Counted from the stretch's first letter, positions 27,999 through 36,670 are shown. The stretch is DNA of 44,291 bases from Corynebacterium frankenforstense (GCF_030211955.1 NZ_JASODI010000020.1:1-44291); one strand, 5' to 3'. The notes: generated by a model not told the origin, from the letters alone. Translations and numbers: made by a program.

Positions 27999-29573
27999 AT
28001 GACCACCACAGCCACCGGCGCCTCGGGCGCCGCGTCCCAGGCCGCGACGGCGACGTCGGGCACCACGCCGGCAGGCGCGACGTCGTCAAGCGAGAGCGCC
28101 CAGCGCGGGGTGAGCACCCTGCGCAACCGCCACGTGACGATGATCGCGCTCGGCGGCATCGTCGGCTCGGCGCTGTTCATCGGCTCCGGCAACGTCATCC
28201 GCTCGATCGGGCCGGCGGCGATCCTGTCCTACCTGCTCGGCGGGCTGCTGGTGTATCTGGCGATGAAGATGCTCGGCGAGATGGCCGCCGCCAGGCCCTC
28301 GGTCGGATCCTTCATGGACTACGCCCGCGACGGGCTCGGGCCCTTCGCCAGCTACCTCGTCGGCTGGCTGTACTGGTACTTCTGGGTCGGCGTGCTCGCC
28401 TACGACGCCGTCATCGGCGGCGAGACCCTGCACGGCTGGTTCCCGGCGATACCGGCCTGGGCGGGATCCTTGGCGGTGATCGCGCTGGTCATCGTGGCCA
28501 ACGCGGTCTCTGTGCGCGGCTTCGGCGAGACCGAGTTCTGGCTGGCCAGCGTCAAGGTCGTCGCCGTCTTCGTCTTCCTGGGCGCCGGCACCCTCTATGT
28601 GCTGGGCCTGTGGCCGGGTGCGGGCTTCTCCGTGCCCAACCTGTGGGAGCACGGCGGCTTCGCACCCAACGGCTACACCGTCGCGCTCAGCGGCATGGCC
28701 GTGGTCATCTTCGCCTACTTCGGCACCGAGATCGCCGTGATGGCCGCCGCCGAGTCCGAGGACCCGGGTCCGAGCGTGCGGCGGGCGACCAACACCGTCA
28801 TCTGGCGCATCCTGCTGTTCTTCATCGGCTCGATCACGCTGATCGCGGCGATCGTGCCCTGGAACCAGCTGCCGGACCCCACCGACGTGGCCACCGCCCC
28901 CTTCACCTACGTGCTCCACCTGTTCGGCGTGCCCGGCGCCGCGCAGATCATGGGGCTGGTCATCTTCACCGCGGTGCTCTCGGTGCTCAACTCCGGGCTC
29001 TACTCGGCCTCGCGGATGCTCTCCGCGATGGGCGCCCAGGGCTTCGCGCCGCCGGTGCTGGCCCGGCGCAACGCCCGCGGGGTGCCGGTGCCGGCGATCT
29101 TCGCGTCGATCCTCGGCGCGCTCTTCGCCGTCGGCTTCCGCTTCGTCTTCCCCGAGACCCCGATCTTCGAGTTCATCATGAACAGCTCCGGGCTGGTGGC
29201 GCTGGTGGTCTACGCGATGATCGCCTGCACCCACTTCGCCTACCGGCGGCGCATGTCGCGCGAGGAGGTGCGCGCGCTGGAGTTCCGCACGAAGTTCTTC
29301 CCGCTGATCAACCTGCTGGTGGTCGTGGGCGTGGCCGTGGTCTTCGTCATCATGATCGCCGACCCCGGCAGCCAGGTGCAGGTGTGGACCAGCCTGGTCG
29401 CCATCGCCTTCGCCGTGGCCGCCTGGCCGATCGCGCGCGGCCACGTCCGCCGCCGCGAGGCCGCGCAGGCTGAGGCGGCGGAGGCCGCAGATGCGGCGGC
29501 CGTGGAAGAGGCTGAGGCCGCGCAGGCCGAGCCGGCCTGTCCCGCGGGCGGCGAAAAGCCCGCGGCCGGTTAG
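27999..29573 (+). CDS. gabP: GABA/amino-acid permease, APC family
   Basis: A 524-residue permease with about 12 helices. ATG 27999 has GGAAGG about 10 bases upstream. The amino-acid transporter core begins at 'RNRHVTMIALGGIVGSALFIGSG' (first helix, split across residues 43-65), with 'AAARPSVGSFMDYAR' in helix 3 and 'FAYFGTEIAVMAAAESEDP' in the middle, all typical of the AAT branch that includes GabP and proline or aromatic permeases. GABA specificity comes from context: it lies 113 bases after gabD. The N-terminal 38 residues (Ala/Thr/Ser) and C-terminal 45 residues (Ala/Glu-rich) are low complexity. No gabR regulator is present. Confidence 0.85.
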   Translation: MTTTATGASGAASQAATATSGTTPAGATSSSESAQRGVSTLRNRHVTMIALGGIVGSALFIGSGNVIRSIGPAAILSYLLGGLLVYLAMKMLGEMAAARPSVGSFMDYARDGLGPFASYLVGWLYWYFWVGVLAYDAVIGGETLHGWFPAIPAWAGSLAVIALVIVANAVSVRGFGETEFWLASVKVVAVFVFLGAGTLYVLGLWPGAGFSVPNLWEHGGFAPNGYTVALSGMAVVIFAYFGTEIAVMAAAESEDPGPSVRRATNTVIWRILLFFIGSITLIAAIVPWNQLPDPTDVATAPFTYVLHLFGVPGAAQIMGLVIFTAVLSVLNSGLYSASRMLSAMGAQGFAPPVLARRNARGVPVPAIFASILGALFAVGFRFVFPETPIFEFIMNSSGLVALVVYAMIACTHFAYRRRMSREEVRALEFRTKFFPLINLLVVVGVAVVFVIMIADPGSQVQVWTSLVAIAFAVAAWPIARGHVRRREAAQAEAAEAADAAAVEEAEAAQAEPACPAGGEKPAAG

Positions 29574-29582
29574 CCGCGGGCT
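29553..29582 (-). terminator. Terminator for the minus-strand gene at 29621, overlapping the gabP stop
   Basis: Perfect 10-bp stem AGCCCGCGGC-CGGTTA-GCCGCGGGCT (29557-29582). On the minus strand the stem is followed by TTTC, so it best serves the minus-strand gene. The loop contains the gabP TAG, so the 3' ends of the two convergent transcripts overlap. Confidence 0.65.
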
Positions 29583-29620
29583 CGTCGGGGGAGGGGTGCC
29601 CGTCCGCGCGGGCGCTCCCG

Positions 29621-30853
29621 CTAGCTGCGCGAGAAGCGCTTGACCAGCAGCTGCTCCATCTCCTTCCAGCCCTCGGCCCGGTCGGTGAACGGCGGGGTCG
29701 GGGTGTAGCCGGAGGTCTCGGAGGAGCCGATCATGTAGGAGATGTAGTCCTGCATGCGCGGGTTGGCCAGGAAGAAGGAGTTGATCGAGTCGTCGCCGGC
29801 CCAGTCGGCGGCGTCGGCCATCAGCTCGTAGGCGCGCGCCATCTGGTCGGGGTCCACGGCGTCGACGCCCTTCTCGATGTCCTCGGCGATGCCCGCGAAG
29901 GAGTACGAGTTGTCCGCGTGCACCTCCACCTCGAGCTCACCGGCGTTGGCCAGGGTGACAAGGTCCTCCCAGGTGGAGAAGCGCTCGAGGTCGTGGCTGT
30001 GGTCGCCGATCATCCAGCGCACCAGCGTCTTGGAGTTGTTGAAGGTGAAGATCTCGCCGTAGCGGCCCAGGAAGACCGGGGCACCCTCGAAGTAGGTGCG
30101 CAGCGTGTACAGCGTCGAGCCATCGATGGTCACGCGCACCGGGTCGATGCCGGCGGCGGCCCATGGCGAGGAGTCGTACGGGTCGGCGGCGGCCTCCTTC
30201 TCCTTGCGCTCGGCCTCGGCTTCCTCGCGGGCGGCGGCCGCGGCGGCCACGGCGGCGTCGATGCGCGCGCGGGCGTCGTCGACGGCGGATTCGTCGAAGT
30301 CGGGGGTGCTCACCTGCTCGTCGAGGGCGGTGACGACCTTCTTCCAGTTGGTGAGCACGACGCGGCCCAGGCCGGTCCACTCGTCCATGCCCGGCTCGCC
30401 GGAGTAGTGCTCGGGGCCGCGCTCGAGGTTGTTGAGGATCGAGTGCGAGGCGAAGAAGACCACGGCGTCCTCGGCCGAGGTGACCGTCGCCAGGCTGCGG
30501 GCCATGCGCACCGCGGCGGCGACCTTGGTGACGTTCTCGTAGGAGGGGCGCTCGACCAGGTGGGCCGGGGCGCCGATGATGTCGTAGCTCTCCTTGTCGC
30601 GGGGGACCACGCGGTCCTCGCCGCGGGCGGCGAAGCTCTCCCACTTCGGGTGGGCCTTGAGGTCGTGGTCCGCGCCGGACTCGAGGAACACGAGCATCTC
30701 GGCGGGCGTGTCGAAGACGAACACGGAGGTGTCGTCGCCGAGGAAGGCCTGCCACTCCGAGCCGTGCTCCCGCCACTGGGGCGCCCACAGGGTGTAGTAG
30801 TCACCGCCGGTCAGCGAGATTTTCACCGGCGTGATGGCTGTCGAGCTACTCAT
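29621..30853 (-). CDS. Unknown protein with two copies of an undescribed domain joined by a coiled-coil linker
   Basis: A 410-residue soluble protein from ATG 30853, without signal peptide or membrane helix. I recognise no family, but it is internally duplicated. Residues 9-142 and about 238-371 align: 'PVKISLTGGDYYTL' with 'PVRVTIDGSTLYTL', then 'FLGD...FVFDT' with 'FLGR...FTFNN', 'HDLKAHPKWESF' with 'HDLERFSTWEDL', and 'YDIIGAPAHLVE' with 'YSFAGIAEDIEK'. The copies are joined by an Ala/Glu/Lys/Arg-rich stretch (about 186-224) that should form a helix or coiled coil. The acidic, Trp-containing repeats suggest a protein-interaction role, which is a guess. It lies 45 bases beyond the NlpC/P60 gene on the same strand, so probably the third gene of one operon. 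Confidence 0.75.
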   Translation of the reverse strand: MSSSTAITPVKISLTGGDYYTLWAPQWREHGSEWQAFLGDDTSVFVFDTPAEMLVFLESGADHDLKAHPKWESFAARGEDRVVPRDKESYDIIGAPAHLVERPSYENVTKVAAAVRMARSLATVTSAEDAVVFFASHSILNNLERGPEHYSGEPGMDEWTGLGRVVLTNWKKVVTALDEQVSTPDFDESAVDDARARIDAAVAAAAAAREEAEAERKEKEAAADPYDSSPWAAAGIDPVRVTIDGSTLYTLRTYFEGAPVFLGRYGEIFTFNNSKTLVRWMIGDHSHDLERFSTWEDLVTLANAGELEVEVHADNSYSFAGIAEDIEKGVDAVDPDQMARAYELMADAADWAGDDSINSFFLANPRMQDYISYMIGSSETSGYTPTPPFTDRAEGWKEMEQLLVKRFSRS

Positions 30854-30898
30854 GGGCGCACAGTCTACCCCGTGGACCACCCGTCACCCGCCGCTCGG

Positions 30899-31894
30899 TC
30901 AGCCCGTCGGACGGTAGAAGCCCTTGAAGGTCATGCCCATGTTGGAGGTGCGCACCGGGTTGGTCTGCACCGGGTCGCCGGCCTCGATCATCTGCCCGTC
31001 GCCGGCGTACATGGCCACGTGCCCGTCCCAGACGGCGAGATCCCCCGGCTGCAGCTCCTCGGCGCTGACGGCCCGGCCCACCGCCTGCTCCTCGGCGGTG
31101 CGCGGGATCTCCACCCCGGCCTGCCGGTAGGCCCACTGGGTCAGCCCCGAGCAGTCGAAGCCGCCCGGCTGCGTGCCGCCCCAGACATACGGCGTGCCCA
31201 GCTGCGTGCGTGCGGCGGCCACGGCCGCCTCGCCCTGGGCGGAGCCGCTTTCCGACGACTCGCCGCCCGCCGCGGCGGCCACCGCGTCGGCGTCGTGGGG
31301 CTCACCGTCGCCTGCGGCGCCGGCTGCCGCCCCGGGTGCGTCGGGTCCGCCCGCGCCGCCCGGAGTCGCGGCGCCCGCGTCGGCGGGCGCCGCGTCGAGG
31401 CCCGTGGGCCTGGTGAAGGCGCCCTCGGGGACGGCCTCGGAGGCCTCGGCGGCCCGGCCGGCGACCTGCTCCAGGCGGGCGGCCAGCGGGGCGAGTTCGG
31501 CGGCGAGGCGCTCAAGGCGCTCCTCGGCGCGCAGGCGGGCGTCGGTGAGAATGCCGATGGCCTCAGCCATCGCGGCCGGTGCCACCGGGTTGCCGGGCAT
31601 CGCCATGGGCAGGGCGGTGCGGATGAGCCGGTCGAGGGTCTCGGCGACCAGCGCGGTCAGGTCGTGGCGCGCGCCGTCGGCCAGCGCGGCGGCCTCGGCC
31701 GCCACCCCGGTCAGCTCCCCGCGCTCCTGCTCGAGGACCGCGCCGGCACGCAGGTAGGGCTCGGGGTCCCCGCCGAGCAGCGGGCCGAGTGCCCCGGCCG
31801 CGGCGAGGTCGGGAAGCTCGGGGGTCTCCACGCCCGGAAGCCCGGGCGGGCGGGCGGCGGCCAGCGGGGCGATGGCGGAGGCGAGGTCGATCAT
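30899..31894 (-). CDS. NlpC/P60-family peptidase with helical N-terminal region
   Basis: A 331-residue protein from ATG 31894, overlapping the stop of the upstream small gene (ATGA). The C-terminal NlpC/P60 domain (about 222-331) has the nucleophile in 'GGFDCSGL' (Cys248) and 'WDGHVAMY' (His292); the preceding 'GTPYVWGGTQPGG' is typical. Such domains cleave gamma-D-glutamyl-diaminopimelate bonds of peptidoglycan stem peptides. The first 155 residues are helical and Ala/Leu/Glu-rich, followed by a Gly/Ala/Pro linker (about 160-220). There is no conventional signal peptide, which suggests export by another route, for example an ESX/type VII pathway, or an intracellular role. Route is inference. 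Confidence 0.85.
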   Translation of the reverse strand: MIDLASAIAPLAAARPPGLPGVETPELPDLAAAGALGPLLGGDPEPYLRAGAVLEQERGELTGVAAEAAALADGARHDLTALVAETLDRLIRTALPMAMPGNPVAPAAMAEAIGILTDARLRAEERLERLAAELAPLAARLEQVAGRAAEASEAVPEGAFTRPTGLDAAPADAGAATPGGAGGPDAPGAAAGAAGDGEPHDADAVAAAAGGESSESGSAQGEAAVAAARTQLGTPYVWGGTQPGGFDCSGLTQWAYRQAGVEIPRTAEEQAVGRAVSAEELQPGDLAVWDGHVAMYAGDGQMIEAGDPVQTNPVRTSNMGMTFKGFYRPTG

Positions 31895-32217
31895 CGCGCC
31901 TCACCGCCGCCCGCGCCGAGCCGGTCGTGGGGCAGGGCGGCGCCCAGCGCGGCGTCGTCAGTCTCTATGGCCTCTACGGCGCGCAGGCTGTCGGCGGCGA
32001 GCCTGCCGGCGCGCTCGGCCAGGCGCTCGCCGGCCTCGCCGAGGGTGTTCACCGCCTGTTCCAGGGCGCGGCGGTAGACCGCGTAGACGGGGGTCGCGGG
32101 CAGCACCGGCGGCAGCGGGCGGGTGGCGCGCGCTCCAGCTGCGAGGTCGGCGGCCAGCACGCGGGCGTATTCGGTGTCCAGGTCGAGGGTGTGTGGCGGG
32201 GACGTGAGTTTCTCCAT
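31891..32217 (-). CDS. Small helical protein, possibly type VII (WXG100/EspC-like) related
   Basis: A 108-residue protein from ATG 32217. It is almost all predicted helix: 'LDTEYARVLAADLAAGA' near the N-terminus and a long Ala/Leu/Glu/Arg helix 'YRRALEQAVNTLGEAGERL' onward, broken by a Pro-rich turn at about 36-44. Size, lack of a signal peptide and coupling to an NlpC/P60 gene resemble ESX-type small secreted proteins (DUF2580-like), but there is no WXG motif, so this is a weak resemblance. First gene of a minus-strand set of three, divergent from upp with 59 bases between. Confidence 0.6.
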   Translation of the reverse strand: MEKLTSPPHTLDLDTEYARVLAADLAAGARATRPLPPVLPATPVYAVYRRALEQAVNTLGEAGERLAERAGRLAADSLRAVEAIETDDAALGAALPHDRLGAGGGEAR

Positions 32218-32276
32218 ACTCTCTTTGACCGGCCCGCACCCCTCGGCGGTTCCGTGGAGAACCTAGGATTGTGCCC

Positions 32277-32921
32277 ATGGACATCACCGTGGTCGATCAT
32301 CCCCTGGCCGCCTCGCGGCTGACCCTCATGCGCGACGCGCGCAGCGACAACGCCGCCTTCCGGGCCGCCCTCGCGGACCTGGGCGCGATGCTGATCTACG
32401 AGGCCTCCCGCGACCTCGAGGTCGAGCACTTCGACACCGTCACCCCCGTGGCCACCGCGGAGGGCACCCGCCTGAAGGAGCCGCCGATCGTGGTGCCGGT
32501 CATCCGTGCCGGACTCGGCATGATCGACCCGGCGCTCTCCATGATCCCGGACGCCCAGGTCGGCTTCATCGGCCTGGCCCGCGACGAGGAGACCCACGAG
32601 CCCGTGCCGTACCTCGAGGCGCTGCCCGAGGACCTCTCGGGCCGGCCCGTCTTCGTCGTCGACCCGATGCTGGCCACCGGCGGCTCTCTGCTGCACGCCA
32701 TCCACCTGCTGGTCGCCCACGGCGCCACCGACATCACCGCCGTGTGCATGGTCTCCGCCGAGCCGGGGGTCAAGGCCCTCTCCGAGTCCGGGCTGCCGGT
32801 GCGCCTGATCACCGCCGCGATCGACCCCTCGCTCAACGAGGACGCCTACATCGTGCCGGGCCTCGGCGACGCCGGCGACCGCCTCTACGGCCCGCGGAAC
32901 ATGGACCTGGACCACATGTGA
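32277..32921 (+). CDS. upp: Uracil phosphoribosyltransferase
   Basis: A 214-residue salvage enzyme making UMP from uracil and PRPP. ATG 32277 gives the family start '[10 protein letters not shown]'; AGGATT lies upstream at about 32265. The in-frame GTG at 32271 is less likely. Family blocks are '[15 protein letters not shown]', 'PVIRAGLGM', the PRPP loop '[15 protein letters not shown]' (about 126-140) and the C-terminal uracil-binding '[15 protein letters not shown]'. Divergent from the small helical protein gene, so the 59-base gap must hold both promoters or one is leaderless. Confidence 0.96.
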   Translation: MDITVVDHPLAASRLTLMRDARSDNAAFRAALADLGAMLIYEASRDLEVEHFDTVTPVATAEGTRLKEPPIVVPVIRAGLGMIDPALSMIPDAQVGFIGLARDEETHEPVPYLEALPEDLSGRPVFVVDPMLATGGSLLHAIHLLVAHGATDITAVCMVSAEPGVKALSESGLPVRLITAAIDPSLNEDAYIVPGLGDAGDRLYGPRNMDLDHM

Positions 32922-33023
32922 TCCGCCACGCTGGGTGCGCCCCCGCGTGCACCGTCTCCCAATCGGCTCCGTGACCACCATGGTTGGCGGACAATGCTCG
33001 CCGCGGTGGGCAGAGTTGGAGCC

Positions 33024-33614
33024 ATGGAGAAAACTTCGGAGCCTCATTGGCGTAGCTTCGCGCTTGCCCTGGGCACCCGGGTCCGCCGGCTGCGCGTGAT
33101 GCGCGGGCTGACCCAGCAGGAGCTCGCCGAGGCCTCGGGGCTTTCGCGCAACACCATCAGCATGTGGGAGCGCAACGAGACCAACCGCAAGGGCGCGACC
33201 GACCCGACGCTGTCGAACGTCTACGCCGTCGCCCGCGCCCTGGACGTGCCGCCGGCCGTCCTCCTCCCCGACGCCACGCACACCCCGGGGCCGCGCTCCA
33301 CCGACGCCGGCGTGCTCGACATCGACATGCGCTGGCCGGCGGCCGAGGGCGACACCCTGACCTTCCGCGAGCGCGAGCTCCTCGGCGTCCACCAGGCGCG
33401 CGAGACGCGCGAGTCCCGGAAGGACCCGGGCAAGAGGCCGGGCACCCGCGGCGGGCGCGGGCTCAACCGCCCCGGACGCTTCCCGCGCCCCGGCGGCCGC
33501 GGGGTGCCGGGCATGGACGGGCCCGGTAATGGACGGTCGGGCAAGGACCGTTCGGGTGAGAGTTGGCCGGGCGAGGGCGGGTCGGGCGGGGACGGACCCG
33601 GCGCGGACGAGTGA
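33024..33614 (+). CDS. XRE-family helix-turn-helix regulator with low-complexity tail
   Basis: A 196-residue protein from ATG 33024 (GGAG immediately upstream; a GTG/ATG start farther upstream at 32994 is less likely). Residues about 18-75 are an XRE/Cro-type HTH: 'LGTRVRRLRVMRGLTQQELAEAS', 'LSRNTISMWERNE' (recognition helix) and 'PTLSNVYAVARALDVPPAVLL'. The last 70 residues are Gly/Arg/Pro/Ser repeats of the 'GPGNGRSGKDRSG' type with no predicted fold. It lies about 100 bases after upp, the position of a regulator gene in C. glutamicum as I recall. Its target is unknown. Confidence 0.8.
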   Translation: MEKTSEPHWRSFALALGTRVRRLRVMRGLTQQELAEASGLSRNTISMWERNETNRKGATDPTLSNVYAVARALDVPPAVLLPDATHTPGPRSTDAGVLDIDMRWPAAEGDTLTFRERELLGVHQARETRESRKDPGKRPGTRGGRGLNRPGRFPRPGGRGVPGMDGPGNGRSGKDRSGESWPGEGGSGGDGPGADE

Positions 33615-33670
33615 GCCGACGAGTCAGCGGAACCCGCACCGTAACGGCCCGGGCCGAAGTCGCCGGGTAC

Positions 33671-33676
33671 TAAGAT
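33671..33676 (+). promoter_or_regulatory. Candidate -10 element of the amidohydrolase promoter
   Basis: TAAGAT fits the corynebacterial TANANT -10 consensus. It lies about 77 bases before the GTG at 33753. A small inverted repeat (TGCCCGG-TCC-CCGGGCA, about 33690-33706) sits in the likely leader. Confidence 0.4.
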
Positions 33677-33752
33677 CGGGGGAGTATTTGTGCCCGGTCC
33701 CCGGGCAGCCGCAACCCCGGCCCGCGGAGAGTAGGAAGGCAGCGCGACGCAC

Positions 33753-34958
33753 GTGCGCATCATCGACTCAGTGGACTCCTGGCTGCGTGAACACCACGAC
33801 GAGGTGGTCTCCTGGCGCCGGCACCTCCACGCCCACCCCGAGCTCTCCCACATGGAGGAGGACACGACCCAGTTCCTGGTCGACCGCCTCGAGGAGCACG
33901 GGCTGGAGCCGAGGCGGTTCCCCGGCACCGGCCTGATGGTCGACATCGGGCCCGCCGAGGGGGAGCGCCTGGCGTTCCGCGCCGACATCGACGCCCTGCC
34001 GATCACTGAGCGCACGGGCCTTCCCTTCGCCTCGGAGGACACCGGGGTCTGCCACGCCTGCGGCCACGACGCCCACACCACGATCGCGCTGGCCCTGGCC
34101 TGCGCCCTGGCAGACTGCGCCGACCAGCTGCGCACCGGGGTGCGCGTGATCTTCCAGCCGGCCGAGGAGGTCCTCGACGGTGGCGCGCCGGAGGTCATCG
34201 GCTTCGGCGCGCTCGACCGGGTCGCGGCCATCTACGCCGTGCACGCCGAGCCGAAGCTCAAGGTCGGCCGCGTGGGCCTGCGCACCGGGGCGATCACCTC
34301 GGCGACCGACCTCGTCGACATCAAGGTCACCGGCCCGGGCGGGCACACCTCCAGGCCCCACATGGCCGGCGACGTCGTCTACGCCCTCGGCCGCCTGGTC
34401 ACCGACCTGCCCGGCCTGCTCTCCCGGCGCATCGACCCGCGCACCGGCACCGTGCTCGTCTTCGGCACCGTCAACGCCGGCTACGCGCCCAACGCGATCC
34501 CGCGCCAGGGCAACGTCACCGGCACGCTGCGCACCGCGGACATGGGCGTCTGGCGCGAGATCGAGAGCCAGTTCACGGAGATGGTCCACCAGGTCGTCGC
34601 CCCGACCGGCTGCGAGGCCCACGTCCACTACACCCGCGGGGTGCCGCCGGTGCTCAACGACGACGTGGCGACCTCGATGCTCGCCGAGGCCGTGACCTCC
34701 CTGGACCCGCACGCGGTGGTCCAGGCCCCGCAGTCCAGCGGCGGCGAGGACTTCTCCTGGTACCTCGAGCACGTGCCCGGCTCCATGGCGCGCCTGGGCT
34801 GCTGGTCCGGCGAGGGCCGCATGCAGGACCTCCACCAGGACGACCTGGTCGTCGACGAGCGCGCCCTGGCCGTGGGCGTGCGCCTCTTCGCCGCCACCGT
34901 GGACCGCTACCACCGCTCCGAGCCGCCGGCGACGGCCGGCTCCGAGGCCTCCGAGTAA
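33753..34958 (+). CDS. M20-family amidohydrolase / N-acyl amino acid deacylase
   Basis: A 401-residue metal-dependent hydrolase. GTG 33753 has AGGAAGG about 13 bases upstream, a long spacing. The M20/ArgE-AmaA signature is clear: 'WRRHLHAHPELS', 'AFRADIDALP', 'CHACGHDAHTT' (metal His/Asp), 'FQPAEE' (catalytic Glu), 'VHAEP', 'GGHTSRPH' (dimerisation-domain His) and 'SSGGEDFSWYL' at the end. These enzymes cleave N-acyl or carbobenzoxy amino acids, hippurate, or indole-acetyl conjugates. Exact substrate cannot be assigned. It has no signal peptide, so cytoplasmic. Confidence 0.9.
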   Translation: MRIIDSVDSWLREHHDEVVSWRRHLHAHPELSHMEEDTTQFLVDRLEEHGLEPRRFPGTGLMVDIGPAEGERLAFRADIDALPITERTGLPFASEDTGVCHACGHDAHTTIALALACALADCADQLRTGVRVIFQPAEEVLDGGAPEVIGFGALDRVAAIYAVHAEPKLKVGRVGLRTGAITSATDLVDIKVTGPGGHTSRPHMAGDVVYALGRLVTDLPGLLSRRIDPRTGTVLVFGTVNAGYAPNAIPRQGNVTGTLRTADMGVWREIESQFTEMVHQVVAPTGCEAHVHYTRGVPPVLNDDVATSMLAEAVTSLDPHAVVQAPQSSGGEDFSWYLEHVPGSMARLGCWSGEGRMQDLHQDDLVVDERALAVGVRLFAATVDRYHRSEPPATAGSEASE

Positions 34959-34966
34959 CCCCGCCG

Positions 34967-35021
34967 GCCCGCCGCCGCCCGCGGTGCCGCAGCCGCGCCA
35001 GCCCGCTGCCGCCCGCGGTGC
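34967..35021. repeat. 21-base direct repeat after the amidohydrolase gene
   Basis: The segments 34967-34987 and 35001-35021 match at 20 of 21 bases (GCCCGC(C/T)GCCGCCCGCGGTGC), period 34. A local tandem duplication; no function evident. Confidence 0.5.
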
Positions 35022-35167
35022 AGGGGTGGGGGCACACCCCCGGAGTTCCGTATTTCGAATGCCCCCAGCCCGGCGGTTGGCGGGGGCCTCCGTTAAGCTT
35101 GGGCGCGTACTGCCATCACTGTGAAGCACGCCGGGCACGCGCACAATTGTGTCGTGCCCCAAACGGT

Positions 35168-36604
35168 ATGTCTGAAACCACTGCGGAGGAGAACCCGTTG
35201 TCCAAGCGCATCGTCATCATCGGCGGAGGACCGGCCGGCTACGAGGCGGCCCTCGCCGGCGCCAAGTACGGCGCCGATATCACCCTCATCGAGGATCGCG
35301 GCATGGGCGGCTCGGCCGTGGTGCTCGACTGCGTGCCCTCCAAGTCCTTCATCGCGGGCGCGAACATCCTCACCGACCTGCGGCGCGCGGAAGACATGGG
35401 CCTCAGCCAGAAAGCGGCGGAGGCCCCTTTCCATGTCGACGCCCTGAACAACCGTGTGCGCCGGCTCGCCCGCAAGCAGTCGGCCGACATCTACTCCCAG
35501 ATGCGCCGCGCCGGCGTGACCGTCATCGACGGCCACGCGAAGTTCGAGTCGCGCACCGGGAAGCTGGCCACGCACTTCGTGCGCGTGGAGCACGCCGACG
35601 GCGCGGAGAAGACCTTCGAGTGTGACCTGGTGCTGGTGGCCACCGGCGCTCACCCGCGCATCCTGCCCGGCGCCCAGCCGGACGGCGAGCGCGTGCTGAC
35701 CTGGCGTGACGTCTACAACCTCAAGGACCTTCCCGAGCACCTGATCGTCGTCGGCTCTGGCGTCACCGGCGCGGAGTTCGTCTCCGCCTTCGCCGAGCTC
35801 GGCGTGAAGGTGACCATGGTCGCCTCCCGCGACCGCATCCTGCCGCACGACGACGCCGACGCCGCCGACGTCCTGGAGACCGTCCTGTCCGAGCGCAACG
35901 TCCACCTGGTCAAGCACGCCCGCGTCGAGTCCGCCGAGAACACCGGCGACGGCGTCATCGTGCGCACCACCGACGGCCGCGAGATCGAGGGCTCGCATGC
36001 CCTGATGACCGTCGGCTCCATCCCGAACACCGACGGCATGGGCCTGGAGGGTGTCGGCGTGCAGCTGACCAAGTCCGGCCACATCCACGTCGACCGCGTC
36101 TCGCGCACCAACGTACCGGGCATCTACGCCGCCGGCGACTGCACCGACCTCTTCCCGCTGGCCTCCGTGGCCGCCATGCAGGGCCGTATCGCCATGTACC
36201 ACGCCCTCGGCGAGGGGGTTACCCCGATGCGCATGAAGACGGTGGCCAACGCCGTGTTCACCCGCCCCGAGATCGCCGCCGTGGGTGTCACCCAGGCCCA
36301 GGTCGAGTCCGGCGAGATCTCCGCGCGCACCATCACCCTGCCGCTGCAGACCAACCCGCGCGCGAAGATGCGCTCGCTGCGCCACGGCTTCGTCAAGCTG
36401 TTCTGCCGCCGCCACTCCGGCATCGTCATCGGCGGCGTGATCGTCGCCCCGACGGCCTCCGAGCTGATCCTGCCGGTCGCCCTCGCCGTGAGCAAGAACC
36501 TCACCGTCGCCGACCTCTCCGAGACCTTCTCGGTCTACCCGTCGCTGTCGGGCTCGATCACCGAGGCCGCCCGCCGCCTCGTCGCCCACGACGACCTGGA
36601 CTAG
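35168..36604 (+). CDS. lpdA: LpdA-like NAD(P)H-quinone oxidoreductase (lacks redox disulfide)
   Basis: A 478-residue flavoprotein from ATG 35168; a TTG at 35198 with a good GGAGGA eight bases upstream is a strong alternative and would shorten the protein by 10 residues. The fold is that of pyridine nucleotide-disulfide reductases: FAD loop 'GGGPAGYEAA', NAD loop 'GSGVTGAEF', 'AAGDCTDLFPLASVA' and the dimerisation domain. The usual CxxxxC is absent: 'GGSAVVLDCVPSK' keeps only the second Cys. This matches M. tuberculosis LpdA (Rv3303c), a quinone reductase, not lipoamide dehydrogenase. Upstream of prpD in the same direction but separated by a terminator. Confidence 0.88.
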   Translation: MSETTAEENPLSKRIVIIGGGPAGYEAALAGAKYGADITLIEDRGMGGSAVVLDCVPSKSFIAGANILTDLRRAEDMGLSQKAAEAPFHVDALNNRVRRLARKQSADIYSQMRRAGVTVIDGHAKFESRTGKLATHFVRVEHADGAEKTFECDLVLVATGAHPRILPGAQPDGERVLTWRDVYNLKDLPEHLIVVGSGVTGAEFVSAFAELGVKVTMVASRDRILPHDDADAADVLETVLSERNVHLVKHARVESAENTGDGVIVRTTDGREIEGSHALMTVGSIPNTDGMGLEGVGVQLTKSGHIHVDRVSRTNVPGIYAAGDCTDLFPLASVAAMQGRIAMYHALGEGVTPMRMKTVANAVFTRPEIAAVGVTQAQVESGEISARTITLPLQTNPRAKMRSLRHGFVKLFCRRHSGIVIGGVIVAPTASELILPVALAVSKNLTVADLSETFSVYPSLSGSITEAARRLVAHDDLD

Positions 36605-36620
36605 CCTCCCGGCACCTTAG

Positions 36621-36655
36621 CGCCGATCCCGCCTTCCCCGGCGGGGTCGGCGTTT
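36621..36655 (+). terminator. Terminator of the lpdA-like gene
   Basis: 13-pair stem (36621-36633 with 36640-36652, one T-G pair), TTCCCC loop, followed by TTT. Starts 17 bases after the TAG. Confidence 0.8.
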
Positions 36656-36670
36656 CCGCGTCTCCGGGGA

